In this document: one piece after another, positions 16,954-25,781 of the stretch
How the letters are laid out: each line of letters opens with the position of its first letter
Position numbering within the stretch: the first letter of the stretch is position 1
Assembly: GCA_963786625.1 (NCBI GenBank)
Contig: CAWAZS010000014.1
Location: forward strand, 744,001 to 808,000
Direction: 5' to 3'
Origin: CAIWHR01 sp963786625
GTDB taxonomy: Bacteria > Pseudomonadota > Gammaproteobacteria > Burkholderiales > Casimicrobiaceae
DNA: 64,000 nucleotides
Made by a program: the position numbers and the translations under genes
Notes under the pieces: generated by a model
Databases searched by the model: none
Told to the model about the DNA's origin: nothing
The model's input: the letters and a program-made list of their open reading frames with translations, nothing else

Positions 16954-18420
16954 CTATGCCGGCGCCCGCTCCAACGCTTCCGCCCGCCGCACCATCGCCC
17001 GTGTCATCCCCTTGAAAATGAACAGGTGGAACGGCACCAGCGCAGCCCAGTAAAGGAGGCCCCACACCCCCTGCGGGTGCCAATACGCGGTTTCGATGAG
17101 CCGCGTACCCCCGTCGGGCAAAGGCTCGAGCTCGAATTCGAGGATGCCGGAGCCGGGCGCCTTCAATCCGAAATGCAGCGTCAGCCGGCGTTCGGGATCG
17201 ATGCCGATCACGGTCCAGTAGTCGATGCTGTCGCCGAGCCGCACATCCACCGCATCGCGGCGGCCGCGGGTGAATCCGGGGCCGGCCACCAGCCAATCGA
17301 TCGCCTCGCGCAGCGTCCACATCCAGTTGCAGTAGAAGTACCGATTCGCGCCGCCGAGGCTCGTCACGACGCGCCAGACGTCGCCTGCCGGCGCGCGGGC
17401 TTCCGCGCTGCCGGTCGCGCGCTTCGCGTAGTACGCATAGTCGGGACGATAGTCGCGGTACATCAGCACGCCCTCGGTCCAGCGCGCCGCGACCGCGTTG
17501 CGCCGTTCGGCGTCGAGCGCGGCCTCGACCGCCTGGCGGAAGGTCAGCAACGATTGGGGCACGAGCCCGCGCAGTGCTTCGTCGTCGGCGGGAATGTCGT
17601 GCTTCAGGCCGCCGATCAGCGCGCGCGCAATGTTCGCCGGGACGGCCGTCACAAGGCCCAGCCAGTACGACGACAGGCGCGGCGAGAGCACCGGCACGCG
17701 AAGTATGCGCGGGCGCCGTCCGGCGACGTCGCCGAACTGCCGCATCATCTCCTCGTACGAAAGATATTCGGGACCGCCGGCGTCGAAGATCCGGCCGGCG
17801 GCCTCCGGCATCGTCGCAACACGCCGCAGGTACACGAGCAGATTCGAGAGCGCGATCGGCGACGACTTCGACTGCACCCACTTCGGCGTCACCATCACCG
17901 GCAGATGGTAGACGAGGTCACGCATCACTTCATAGGCGGCCGAGCCGGGGCCGACGATGATGCCCGCACGAACCTCGGTGACCGGCACGGTGCCCGCCCG
18001 CAGCCGGTCGCCCGTTTCCTTGCGCGACATGAGATGTTCGGTCGCCGCGTCGTGCGGCACGAGGCCGCCGAGATAGACGATGCGCTTGACGCCTGCGGCC
18101 GCGGCCGCGCGCGCGAAGTGGTCGGCGGCCTCGAGATCGAGGCGGGCGAAATCCTTGCCTGCCGCCATCGAGTGGACGAGGTAATACGCGATGTCGACAT
18201 CGGCGAGAGCGGCCGCGAGCGTGTCGGGCTTCAGGGCATCGGCTTCGACCAGCTCGACGCCTTCCCACGGCTGCGCGGCGAGCACCTTGCGGTTTCGGGC
18301 GGCTGCGCGCACTTGTCCAGCGCCGGCGGCGACCAACGCAGGGACGAGGTTGGTGCCGACATAGCCGCTGGCTCCGAACACGAGGAAGCGCGGTTGTTCC
18401 GCGGGGAGCGGAGCGGTCAT
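16954..18420 (-). CDS. NAD(P)-binding SDR with C-terminal DUF2867 domain
   Basis: The first ~290 residues form an atypical SDR/NmrA-like domain (FLVFGASGYVGTNLVPAL; YYLVHSM; RIVYLGGLVPH). The last ~150 form DUF2867, an SRPBCC-like domain (NRYFYCNWMWTLREAIDWL; GDSIDYWTVIGIDPERRL; VPFHLFIFKGM). At 488 residues it matches the usual length of this two-domain family (YbjT-like plus DUF2867). The gene is intact. The function is unknown. It faces the light island from the other strand, and no operator-like palindrome is visible before it. Confidence 0.8.
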   Translation of the reverse strand: MTAPLPAEQPRFLVFGASGYVGTNLVPALVAAGAGQVRAAARNRKVLAAQPWEGVELVEADALKPDTLAAALADVDIAYYLVHSMAAGKDFARLDLEAADHFARAAAAAGVKRIVYLGGLVPHDAATEHLMSRKETGDRLRAGTVPVTEVRAGIIVGPGSAAYEVMRDLVYHLPVMVTPKWVQSKSSPIALSNLLVYLRRVATMPEAAGRIFDAGGPEYLSYEEMMRQFGDVAGRRPRILRVPVLSPRLSSYWLGLVTAVPANIARALIGGLKHDIPADDEALRGLVPQSLLTFRQAVEAALDAERRNAVAARWTEGVLMYRDYRPDYAYYAKRATGSAEARAPAGDVWRVVTSLGGANRYFYCNWMWTLREAIDWLVAGPGFTRGRRDAVDVRLGDSIDYWTVIGIDPERRLTLHFGLKAPGSGILEFELEPLPDGGTRLIETAYWHPQGVWGLLYWAALVPFHLFIFKGMTRAMVRRAEALERAPA

Positions 18421-18725
18421 CGATGGTCGAGCAGGAAGTTGGCCGAGGGAAGCGGCGGGCGGCGCGATCCGCGAAGCGTCGCCACATCGGCGGCGACGCT
18501 CCCGCGCGGCCCCGTCAAGGCGCGCGGTCGCGTCATTCCACTCTCAGCGGAACCGGGACCATCGACGATGAGGGCGAGGCCGGCAAGAATCGGGTGGTCG
18601 CACGAGCGCTCCCCAGCGACCCAGCGGCATCTGTCCGTACTATCATTGCATCTGAGGATACACAACCTCTGGGCTCTGTCGGGGCGATTCCCGATGAAGA
18701 CGCATCGCATGAGTGAGCCTTCCCG
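18421..18725. other. Intergenic gap between divergent genes
   Basis: About 305 bases separate the SDR-DUF2867 gene from the thioesterase gene and should hold their promoters. One 97-codon ORF on the plus strand is compositionally random, rich in Arg and Ala. I see no clear promoter, repeat or RNA. Confidence 0.5.
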
Positions 18726-19145
18726 ATGGCCGCCCCCGCGCCGTTCTCGACCCATAAGCTGATCCGCTTCCATCACTGCGATCCCGCGGGGATCGTGTTC
18801 TATCCGCAATACTTCATCCTGTTCAACGAGCTGGTCGAGGACTGGTTCGACCGGGGACTCGGCGTCGACTTCGCGCGCCTGCACGGCGAGCAGAAGCGCG
18901 GCGTGCCGATGCGCCGGCTCGAGTGCGATTTCCTGTCGCCGTCGCGGATCGGCGAGCGGCTGACGTTCACGCTGGCGGTAAAGAAGATCGGCGGCACGTC
19001 GCTGACCGCCGAGGTCGAGGCGGCGGCGGGCGGCGTCGTGCGGGTGCGCGCGACGCTGGTGCTCGTCTACCTGTCGCTCGAGACGCACCGGCCGGTGCCG
19101 TTTCCCGACGAGCTGCGCGCGAAGCTCGCGCGCTTCCAGGCCTAG
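18726..19145 (+). CDS. Acyl-CoA thioesterase of the 4-hydroxybenzoyl-CoA thioesterase type
   Basis: A hotdog-fold protein of 139 residues. The motif FHHCDPAGIVFYPQYF carries the catalytic aspartate of the Pseudomonas-type 4-hydroxybenzoyl-CoA thioesterase group. Related proteins in anaerobic aromatic degraders release CoA from benzoyl-type or other aromatic thioesters, sometimes as a safety valve. Here the gene stands alone, but the window also encodes benzoyl-CoA and 4-hydroxybenzoyl-CoA reductases, so an aromatic thioester is plausible. Ordinary YbgC-type activity on short acyl-CoAs cannot be excluded. Confidence 0.8.
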   Translation: MAAPAPFSTHKLIRFHHCDPAGIVFYPQYFILFNELVEDWFDRGLGVDFARLHGEQKRGVPMRRLECDFLSPSRIGERLTFTLAVKKIGGTSLTAEVEAAAGGVVRVRATLVLVYLSLETHRPVPFPDELRAKLARFQA

Positions 19146-19616
19146 GCCTGCTCGGTGCGGTAACTGCAGTGGCGGTAACGAATGCGCTCGCGGACACGGT
19201 CGAGCAAGCGGGGCCGCGAAGTGGCGTCCGTTCGATCGCCGAGCGTCGCATCGTCCCTCCCCCCAAGCGGACGCGGTCTTGCTCGTGCGCCAGCGCCCGC
19301 TCTTGCATAGCCGGGTGCCCCGATTGCACGACGCTGTTTTCGCAGATTCGCCAATGGCTTGGCGTTGACGCTTCCAGATCATGCGGCGTAGCCTAACCGC
19401 ATACACATCATCCAAACGACCTACTTTTCGTTGGGTGTCAAAAGCGGGGAACGTACACCATCGGCCCAGAGCAGCTTCCCGAGTTACTTGCAGCGGGCAT
19501 CCGCGAAGAACCCGAGGCCGACGCGGGCAATTGCTTCCGATCCGACGTCATCCGGCCTGTCGCGGCCCCTGCCTCGGCGATGCCGTCGTGTACCATTTCT
19601 TAAAGTCGGAGACGGC
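19146..19616. other. Intergenic region of 471 bases
   Basis: No credible coding sequence, repeat or RNA gene is visible. Base composition is slightly lower in GC from 19380 to 19460. A TTGACG near 19364 might be a -35 element, but it has no convincing partner. Confidence 0.4.
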
Positions 19617-19943
19617 ATGGACTCGCGCACGTTGAGACGAAATTTCGTTGCCGGGCTGTTCACCGGACTGCGCATCGTGTGGCCAATCCTGTCAGTCCTG
19701 CTGGGACTGATCGTCGCGCTCGGCTTGGTCGTCGGTCTGATCGAAGGCTGGTCGTTACACGAGTCGATCTATTTTGCCTTCGTGTCCGGCCTGACAATCG
19801 GCTACGGTGATCTTGCACCCAAGTCACTGCTCACTCGTGTGCTGGCGATTCTCATCGGGGTGTGCGGCGTACTGGTGACCGCTCTGGTGGCTGCGATCGC
19901 CGTAAAGGCGTTGACCGCGGCGACTGGTGGCAGCGAGGAATGA
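19617..19943 (+). CDS. Two-helix potassium channel protein
   Basis: This 108-residue protein has two transmembrane helices (around residues 20-42 and 75-100) flanking a pore helix and the selectivity filter TIGYGDL, the KcsA/MthK hallmark. No ligand-binding RCK domain follows. The ATG at 19617 follows GGAGAC; the frame is open further upstream but is not coding-like there. Such minimal channels assemble as tetramers in the inner membrane and pass K+. Confidence 0.85.
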   Translation: MDSRTLRRNFVAGLFTGLRIVWPILSVLLGLIVALGLVVGLIEGWSLHESIYFAFVSGLTIGYGDLAPKSLLTRVLAILIGVCGVLVTALVAAIAVKALTAATGGSEE

Positions 19944-20124
19944 CCACTGAACGTATGAACCGACGCTCGCGGCTGGTGAGCCTCGGCCGCTATGCGTTGA
20001 AGGGGGGCGGACGGCCGCAGGAGCTCTATACGCTCGATCCCTTCCCCGAGGTCGGCGGATGCGGGTGAACCCGATGCGCGCCGATCGCATACACTGCGCG
20101 TACACCTTGCCACCGGAGCCGTCG

Positions 20125-20895
20125 ATGCGCCTTGCATTGTCTCAACGCCGCATTCCGCCGATCGTTCGCGTTGCCGCGCTTGCGTGCGTCGCCGCGGGCC
20201 TCGTCGGCTGCGCGACGCCGCCCGCCATGGACTCGCAGGCCACCGCCCAGCGCTATCGCGGCGTGATCGACAGCCCGATCCGGACCGACGCGGACCGGCG
20301 GATGGACGCCTCGCGCAAGCCGGCGGACTTCCTGCCCTTCACGCAGGTGCAGCAGGGGATGCAGGTGCTCGACGTCGCCGCCGGGGGCGGCTACACGTCG
20401 CAGCTCCTTGCGCTCGCCGTCGCCCCCGGCGGCAGGCTCTGGGCGCAGGCGCCCACGCCGGGCGCGGCGCTGAAGCAGCGGCTCGCCGAGCATCCGCAGG
20501 GGAATTTCATCATCGTCGCGCGGCCCTTCGACGATCCGGTGCCGCCCGAGGCGCGCGAGCTCGACCTGATCACGATCGTGAACAACTATCACGACATCAC
20601 CTACCTGCCCGTCGATCGCGCGCAGATGAATGCGCGGCTCTACGCGGCGCTCAAGCCTGGCGGCCGGCTCGTCGTCGTCGATCACTCGGCGAAGGCGGGC
20701 ACCGGCATCACGGCCGGGCGGACACTGCACCGGATCGACGAGGCCGTGGTGCTGGACGAGCTGCGCAGGGCCGGCTTCGTCCTCGACGCCGAGGGCGCCT
20801 TCCTGCGCAACCCGGCCGACACGCGCGAGGAAACGTCGAATCAGCCGAAGGTGCCGTCCGACAAGTTCGCGCTGCGCTTCGTGAAGCCGCGCTGA
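20125..20895 (+). CDS. SAM-dependent methyltransferase-like lipoprotein
   Basis: The ATG at 20125 starts a lipoprotein signal (VAAGLVGCATPP with the lipobox cysteine). The body is a class I methyltransferase-like fold: VLDVAAGGGYTSQLLAL (SAM loop), IVNNYHDITYL, LKPGGRLVVVDHSA. Exported methyltransferase-like proteins of this family occur widely in proteobacteria, often next to stress genes, without a proven substrate. SAM is not expected in the periplasm, so the fold may have another role. The gene is intact (256 residues). Confidence 0.78.
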   Translation: MRLALSQRRIPPIVRVAALACVAAGLVGCATPPAMDSQATAQRYRGVIDSPIRTDADRRMDASRKPADFLPFTQVQQGMQVLDVAAGGGYTSQLLALAVAPGGRLWAQAPTPGAALKQRLAEHPQGNFIIVARPFDDPVPPEARELDLITIVNNYHDITYLPVDRAQMNARLYAALKPGGRLVVVDHSAKAGTGITAGRTLHRIDEAVVLDELRRAGFVLDAEGAFLRNPADTREETSNQPKVPSDKFALRFVKPR

Positions 20896-20914
20896 CGTCG
20901 CGCGGGGATTTCCG

Positions 20915-21661
20915 TCAGCGGATCGTCATGCCGCCGTCGGCGGCGAGCACCTGCCCGGTGACGAAGCTCGACGCGTCGGAGGCGAAGAAGACGAACGCCG
21001 GCGCGATTTCCTCGGGCTCGGCCCAGCGGCCCATCGGGATGCGTTCGAGGTACTTGTCCTTGAAGCGCTCGTCGGTGCGGATCGTCTCCGTCATCGGCGT
21101 CGCGGCCCCGGGCGCGATCGCATTCACGGTGATCCCGTGCTTCGCCAGCTCCTTCGCGGCCGACATCGTGAGCCCGACGATGCCCGCCTTCGCGGCGCTG
21201 TAGTTGATCTGCCCGATCGTGCCCAGCACGCCGGCGGCCGAGGTCACGTTGACGATGCGCCCGTAGCGCCGCTCCATCATGCCCGGCGCGACCGCCTGCA
21301 GGCAGTTGAAGCTGCCGGTCAGGTGCACCGCCAGCACCTCGTCCCATTGCGCCGCCGTCATCCGGTGCAGCATCGCGGGCCGGGTGATGCCGGCATTGTT
21401 GACGAGGATGTCGACGCGGCCGTAGCGCGCGTGCAGCGCCGCGACCATGGCGTCGACGTCGGCACGCTTCGCGACGTCGCAGGCGATGCCCATCGCGTCG
21501 GCCCCGTCGCCGCGCAGCTGGGCGGCGAGCGCCTCGGCGCGGTCCAGCGCGAGATCCACGACGCCGACGCGGGCGCCTTCGCGGGCGAATGCGCGCGCAA
21601 CGGCCGCGCCGATGCCCTGCGCGGCACCGGTGACGATCGCGACCTTTCCCTGGAGCTGCAT
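20915..21661 (-). CDS. FabG-like short-chain dehydrogenase
   Basis: This classical 248-residue SDR has TGAAQGIGAAVARAF, LVNNAG, VNVTSAAG, YSAAKAGIVGL and a TGQVLAADGG end. It is the last gene of the minus-strand set that begins with korA. In anaerobic aromatic gene clusters SDRs often act on hydroxyacyl-CoA intermediates of the lower, beta-oxidation-like part of the pathway, so a 3-hydroxyacyl-CoA substrate is plausible. Fatty-acid synthesis is the alternative. The gene is intact. Confidence 0.82.
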   Translation of the reverse strand: MQLQGKVAIVTGAAQGIGAAVARAFAREGARVGVVDLALDRAEALAAQLRGDGADAMGIACDVAKRADVDAMVAALHARYGRVDILVNNAGITRPAMLHRMTAAQWDEVLAVHLTGSFNCLQAVAPGMMERRYGRIVNVTSAAGVLGTIGQINYSAAKAGIVGLTMSAAKELAKHGITVNAIAPGAATPMTETIRTDERFKDKYLERIPMGRWAEPEEIAPAFVFFASDASSFVTGQVLAADGGMTIR

Positions 21662-21673
21662 CGCGGGTCGTTC

Positions 21674-22069
21674 CTACTTCGGCAGGACTGCCGTCGCCTC
21701 GAGCTCGATCTTCGCCGGGCTGTCGAGGAGGTCGGAGACGAAGATCATGCTCATCGCCGGGTAGTGGGTGCCCATCAGCCGGCGCCAGATCGCGCCCAGG
21801 TCGCGCCGCGCGGCGAGATAGGCGGGCTTGTCGCAGCAGAACGCGGTGATCCGGCAGATATGCCGCGGCTCGCCTCCGGCCTGCGCCAGCACGGCGAGCA
21901 CGTTGGCGAGCGCCTGCTCGAACTGCGGCGTGATCTCCGTCGAGTGGAACTTCTGGTCGGCGTCCCAGCCGACCTGCCCGGCGATGAACACGATGCGGCC
22001 GGCGTCGACCTCGATGCCATTGGCGTAGCCGATGGCCGGTGCCCAGCCTTCGGGAAGCAGTGTCTTCAT
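21674..22069 (-). CDS. RidA/YjgF family protein
   Basis: The 131-residue protein has RidA-family features: GYANGIEVDAGRIVFIAGQVGW near the start, then QFEQALANVLAVLAQAGG and a late ELEATAVLP. RidA proteins deaminate reactive enamine/imine intermediates. Divergent members occur in aromatic and hydroxylated-compound pathways, where they may act on other enol-like compounds. It lies 10 bases after the rubrerythrin-like gene, in line with korA-korB. The gene is intact. Confidence 0.8.
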   Translation of the reverse strand: MKTLLPEGWAPAIGYANGIEVDAGRIVFIAGQVGWDADQKFHSTEITPQFEQALANVLAVLAQAGGEPRHICRITAFCCDKPAYLAARRDLGAIWRRLMGTHYPAMSMIFVSDLLDSPAKIELEATAVLPK

Positions 22070-22079
22070 CGGCGATCTC

Positions 22080-22832
22080 CTAGTCGGTGTAGACCGGCGG
22101 GTCGGGGTCGTTGGCCCAGTCGGCGTCGGGCTTCGGCACCTTCTTCATCCACGCCCGGACGAGCTCGACGTGCTCGCGCTCTTCGGCCTGCAGCTCGCGC
22201 GCGGCCTTGCGCACCGAGGCGGTGGTCGCGGCTCGCGCCAGCTCCGCGAAGAAGCGCTCCGCGCGCTCTTCGTTGGCGAGCGCGAGCTCCAGCGCATGAT
22301 ACGGCTGCATCAGGTAATGGACTTCGTCGCCCGGCGTGGTCTCGGGCGCCTCGAACCCCTTCCAGAACGCCGCGCCGGGACGCGGCGCCGGCATCGTCGT
22401 CCAGCCCATCTCCGCCATGATCTGCTTCGCGTGCTTGCCTTCGATGTCGGCCATCTTGCGGAAGAGCGCCGCGACTTCGCGGTTGTTGTGCGTCTCCATC
22501 GCGTCGGCGAATTCGGTGTAGCGCTGTCCGGCTTCCACTTCCATCACCAGCGCCTGGGTCATGAATTCCTCGAGCGTGCGCGGCGCGGCGGCGCTCTTCG
22601 CGGTGCGCGGCTTCGTTGCCGGCGCACCCGTCGCGGCGTGCGGCTTCGCGGTCTTGCCCTTCGCCGCGGGTGCGGAGGGCTTCGCGGCCCGTGGCTTCGC
22701 CGCGCCCGCACGCGTCGTGGTCTTGCCTTTCGCGAGCGGAGCGGCGGGCTTCGCCGTGCGCGGTTTTCTTGCGGCGGCGCCCTTCGCGGACTTCGCCCTG
22801 GTGCTGACGGAGACCTTCTTCCCGGGACTCAT
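22080..22832 (-). CDS. Rubrerythrin/ferritin-like diiron protein with a histone-like Lys/Ala/Pro tail
   Basis: The ATG overlaps the korB stop (ATGA). The first ~85 residues are low-complexity Lys, Ala, Pro, Thr, with an imperfect repeat (KPRTAKPAAPLAKGKT and two variants) as in histone H1-like bacterial proteins. The rest is a ferritin-like four-helix bundle: MEVEAGQRYTEFADAM, MADIEGKHAKQIM and LQAEEREHVELVRAW supply the diiron ligands (E, ExxH, ExxH). No rubredoxin domain follows. Co-expression with an oxygen-sensitive oxidoreductase suggests peroxide or oxygen protection. The basic tail suggests binding to DNA or another polyanion. Confidence 0.8.
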   Translation of the reverse strand: MSPGKKVSVSTRAKSAKGAAARKPRTAKPAAPLAKGKTTTRAGAAKPRAAKPSAPAAKGKTAKPHAATGAPATKPRTAKSAAAPRTLEEFMTQALVMEVEAGQRYTEFADAMETHNNREVAALFRKMADIEGKHAKQIMAEMGWTTMPAPRPGAAFWKGFEAPETTPGDEVHYLMQPYHALELALANEERAERFFAELARAATTASVRKAARELQAEEREHVELVRAWMKKVPKPDADWANDPDPPVYTD

Positions 22833-23665
22833 TGCGCGAACTCCGTTTCGAGGTCGGCGACCGTCGCTTTCGGCGCCGCCGCGTACGCGGCGTACGGCTT
22901 CCGGTTTCCCGCGTAGAGCACACCGATGTTGAAGCCGTCGTCGGTCATGATCCGGCGCGCGGCGCGTGCCGCGTCGTCGGTCGGCGCGACGGGGGCCGGG
23001 TGCGCGAGCTTCTTCCACTCGCGCTGCTCGGGCCGAAAGGTGACGCAGGGCGAGAGCACCTCGACGAACGAGAATCCGGGGTGGCGGATCGCCTGCGCAA
23101 TGATGTCTGCCGTCCCGTTCGGGTCGCCGGAGAACGCGCGCGCGACGAAGTTCGCGCCGGAGGCGAGCGCGATCACCAGCGGATGGAACGAGCGCACCCC
23201 GGTGCCGCCGGGCGAGAGCTTCGAGTCCCAGTCGGGCTCGGTCGTGGGCGAGGGCTGGCCCTTGGTCATGCCGTAGACGTGGTTGTCCATCACGATGTAC
23301 GTCAGGTCCACGTTGCGGCGGCAGGCGTGCAGGAAATGGTTGCCGCCGATCGAGTAACCGTCGCCGTCGCCGCCGGCCACGAGGACCGTGAGCTCGGGCC
23401 GCGCGACCTTGAGGCCCGTCGCCGCGGCGAGCGCGCGGCCGTGCACGCCGTGGAAGCCGTAGCAGGTCGTGTACGCCGGAATCCGCGACGAGCAGCCGAT
23501 GCCCGACACCACGACGACGTCTTCGGTCGGCACCTGCACCATCGCCAGCGCCTTGGTGACCGAGCTCAGCACCGAGTAGTCGCCGCAGCCCGGGCACCAG
23601 ATCGGCTTGTAGCTCGACTTGTAGTTCTGCGCGGTCAACGGCGCGCGTGTGGCAACTTCGGTCAT
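22829..23665 (-). CDS. korB: 2-oxoacid:ferredoxin oxidoreductase beta subunit
   Basis: The start is the ATG at 23665. The 278-residue protein has the beta-subunit hallmarks: WCPGCGDYSVL (Fe-S cysteines), GIGCSSRIP, and the thiamine-diphosphate motif GDGDGYSIGGNH, then CVTFRP. With KorA it would oxidise 2-oxoglutarate (or another 2-oxoacid) plus CoA and reduce ferredoxin. In Thauera aromatica the corresponding enzyme regenerates reduced ferredoxin for benzoyl-CoA reductase. The position opposite the bcr genes supports the same job here. Confidence 0.9.
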   Translation of the reverse strand: MTEVATRAPLTAQNYKSSYKPIWCPGCGDYSVLSSVTKALAMVQVPTEDVVVVSGIGCSSRIPAYTTCYGFHGVHGRALAAATGLKVARPELTVLVAGGDGDGYSIGGNHFLHACRRNVDLTYIVMDNHVYGMTKGQPSPTTEPDWDSKLSPGGTGVRSFHPLVIALASGANFVARAFSGDPNGTADIIAQAIRHPGFSFVEVLSPCVTFRPEQREWKKLAHPAPVAPTDDAARAARRIMTDDGFNIGVLYAGNRKPYAAYAAAPKATVADLETEFAQ

Positions 23666-23684
23666 GGGAGCGCTCCCTCGATCA

Positions 23685-23867
23685 TTGTGGGGCCGCCTGC
23701 AGGCGGCGTGCCTCGCCGAATCCGGCTGAAGCCGGACCCACGGGGCACCGGGTTGTGGGGCCGCGCGGCTATGTGGGGCCGGCGGCCGGCCCCACGGGGG
23801 CACCGGGTTGTGGGGCCGACTTCAGGCGGCTTGCCTTGCCGAATCCGGCTGAAGCCGGACCCGCGGC
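23685..23867. repeat. Three tandem-like GC-rich palindromic repeat units between korB and korA
   Basis: Units beginning TTGTGGGGCCG start at 23685, 23753 and 23808. The first and third share CCGAATCCGGCTGAAGCCGG (hairpin CCGGCTGAAGCCGG) followed by ACCC. The middle unit holds the palindrome GTGGGGCCGGCGGCCGGCCCCAC, split here only by position (23772-23794). The pattern is that of REP/BIME-type intergenic elements and may stabilise or process the korA-korB mRNA. Confidence 0.7.
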
Positions 23868-25622
23868 TCACGGCTTTCTCCAGTTCACGATCGCCTCGGT
23901 CAGTTCGCGCGGCCGCAGCGGCAGCGGGCCGGGGCGGTGGAAGCTCGCGGGCGTGCCCGGAAGGTCGTACATCGATCGCAGATAGCGGAAGAGCTGCGCG
24001 CTGTGGTTCTGCTCGACGACGAGCACCTGCTCGACGCCCGCCAATGCCGCGGCGAGCTGCTCCGGCTGCGCGGGCGCGAGGAGCCGGATGGCGATCAGCC
24101 GCACCTGCACGCCCTCCGCGGCGGCGCGCGCCACCGCCTCGCGCGCTGCAGCCGTCGTCGAGCCGAAGGTGATCACCGCCGCGTCGCCGTCGCCTTCGAT
24201 GTCCGCCCAGAAGCTGCCGTAATCGTGCTGCAGGAGCTTGCGCTGCCGCTTGTCGAGCTGTGTCCGGTGGTCGCGCGACTGGCTGCTGGGGATGCCGGCC
24301 TCGGTGTGCTCGAGGCCGTCGGCGGTGTAGGCGACGCCGGGCGTCCCCGGGATCGCCATCGGCGAGATCCCCGACTCGGTGTTGCGGTAGCGCTTGTAAT
24401 CCGCGGCGCCCGCCGCGGCGGTCTGGCGCTTGCCGAGGTAGGCGACATCGGCGGGCCGGTCGATGATCGCGCGCGACTGGCCCATGAACTGGTCGGAGAG
24501 GACGATCGCGGGCGCCTGCAGGCCCTCGGCGAGCTCGACCGCCCACTGCGTCGTCGCCAGACAGTCGGCGATCGAGGTCGGCGCGAGGACGAGCCGCGGC
24601 GCATCCCCGGAGAGTCCGTTGACCGCGAAGGACAGATCGCTCTGCTCGGACTTCGCCGGGATGCCGGTCGACGGCCCGCCGCGCATCACGTCGACCACGA
24701 CGACCGGCACTTCGGCGCTGACCGCGAGTCCGATGCCCTCGGTCATCAATGCCAGGCCCGGTCCGGCGGTGGCCGTGAGCGAGGGCACCCCGCCGTACGA
24801 GGCGCCGATGATCATGTTGATCGAGGCCAGCTCGTCTTCCGCCTGCAGCAGCGTGCCGCCGACCTTGACGAGGGCAGGGGCCATCCACTCCAGCAATTCG
24901 GTCGCCGGCGTGATCGGGTAGGCGGCGACGAAGCGGACGCCGCCGCGGATCGCGCCGTATCCGGCGGCCTCGTTGCCGCTGATGAGCCAGCGCTTGCCGC
25001 GAGCCCCTGCGGAAGCGTCGACTTTCGGCACGCCGTCGATGCCCGCTGCGGCGGCGACCCCGGCGTGCACCGCCGCGAGGTTCGCCGCGAGCGCCTCCTG
25101 CGTGCGCTTCCAGGTGTCGCGCACGGCCGCCGCCAATGCCTCCTCGGGAATCCCGGCGAGTGCGCCCGCGACACCCAGCGCGACCATGTTGGTCCAGCTT
25201 CCGGCAATGCCCTTCGCCGTCTTCTTGAACGGCAGCGGAAAGTAGCGCGCACCGGCGCTGCGGAAGACCTCGGGCGGCTCGCCTTCGTCGGGATCGCCGA
25301 TCATCACGCTCGATGCGGTGAGCGGGATCTCGTCGGCAAAACGGTTGACGTTCTGCCAGTCGATCGCGAGGAGCACGTCGAAGCGGTCGTCGAGTCCGTG
25401 CATCGGACCTTCGCCGAGCCGCACCAGCGCCGCCGCCTCGCCGCCGCGGATCTGCGGGCCGCTGGTGCGCACCATCAGTCCGTAGAGCCCGGCCCTCGCC
25501 GCCGCGCTCAGGAGCAGCGTCCCCGCGGTCATCACGCCGCTGCCGCCGCTGCCGGCGAGCGCAATGGAAACGCTCGTCGTCGTGCGCTGCAACGGTGCCT
25601 TCCTGCTCACTCTGGCGTCCAC
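23868..25622 (-). CDS. korA: 2-oxoacid:ferredoxin oxidoreductase, fused gamma-alpha subunit
   Basis: I choose the GTG at 25622 because a complete Shine-Dalgarno (GGAAGGAGGT) lies just before it, although the frame is open further. Residues ~20-195 are the gamma domain (LAGSGGSGVMTAGTLLL; TSGPQIRGGEAAALV). Residues ~205-584 are the alpha domain (GNEAAGYGAIRGGVRFVAAYPITPATELLEWM; GPGLALMTEGIGLA; VDVMRGGPSTGIP), typical of KorA. The product forms a cytoplasmic complex with KorB that makes reduced ferredoxin. The gene is intact and divergent from had, with a shared control region containing an FNR box. Confidence 0.9.
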   Translation of the reverse strand: MDARVSRKAPLQRTTTSVSIALAGSGGSGVMTAGTLLLSAAARAGLYGLMVRTSGPQIRGGEAAALVRLGEGPMHGLDDRFDVLLAIDWQNVNRFADEIPLTASSVMIGDPDEGEPPEVFRSAGARYFPLPFKKTAKGIAGSWTNMVALGVAGALAGIPEEALAAAVRDTWKRTQEALAANLAAVHAGVAAAAGIDGVPKVDASAGARGKRWLISGNEAAGYGAIRGGVRFVAAYPITPATELLEWMAPALVKVGGTLLQAEDELASINMIIGASYGGVPSLTATAGPGLALMTEGIGLAVSAEVPVVVVDVMRGGPSTGIPAKSEQSDLSFAVNGLSGDAPRLVLAPTSIADCLATTQWAVELAEGLQAPAIVLSDQFMGQSRAIIDRPADVAYLGKRQTAAAGAADYKRYRNTESGISPMAIPGTPGVAYTADGLEHTEAGIPSSQSRDHRTQLDKRQRKLLQHDYGSFWADIEGDGDAAVITFGSTTAAAREAVARAAAEGVQVRLIAIRLLAPAQPEQLAAALAGVEQVLVVEQNHSAQLFRYLRSMYDLPGTPASFHRPGPLPLRPRELTEAIVNWRKP

Positions 25623-25627
25623 GTCGT

Positions 25628-25637
25628 ACCTCCTTCC
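25628..25637 (-). promoter_or_regulatory. Shine-Dalgarno deciding the korA start
   Basis: On the minus strand GGAAGGAGGT stands five bases before the GTG at 25622. Its full match to the 16S anti-Shine-Dalgarno favours this start over the longer open frame. Confidence 0.75.
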
Positions 25638-25724
25638 GGAGCTGCCGCGCAAGCTTGCGTCGAGCTGGCGGTCGCTTCCGGTTGCCGATGGGGCGAAGTA
25701 GATCGGCTCTGCGCCCCGTTGCAA

Positions 25725-25738
25725 TTGATGCAGATCAA
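25725..25738. promoter_or_regulatory. Perfect FNR/ANR box between korA and had
   Basis: TTGATGCAGATCAA is a perfect TTGAT-N4-ATCAA. Its centre (25731.5) is about 41.5 bases before a start expected near 25773, and CATTAT at 25764-25769 could be the -10. This is class II activator spacing for the had-bcr operon. It fits FNR-type (AcpR-like) induction without oxygen, known for anaerobic benzoate clusters. Confidence 0.75.
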
Positions 25739-25781
25739 AGCGCCCTCATGCGGGCTGTTCCATCATTATTTTCGAAAAACC

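Noticed and set aside
18423..18716. 97-codon ORF in the gap before the thioesterase gene
   Set aside because: No ribosome binding site, random Arg/Ala-rich composition, and no recognisable fold.
23685..23867. Repeat block as a CRISPR array
   Set aside because: Only three imperfect units, self-complementary and with similar rather than unique sequence between them; no cas genes.
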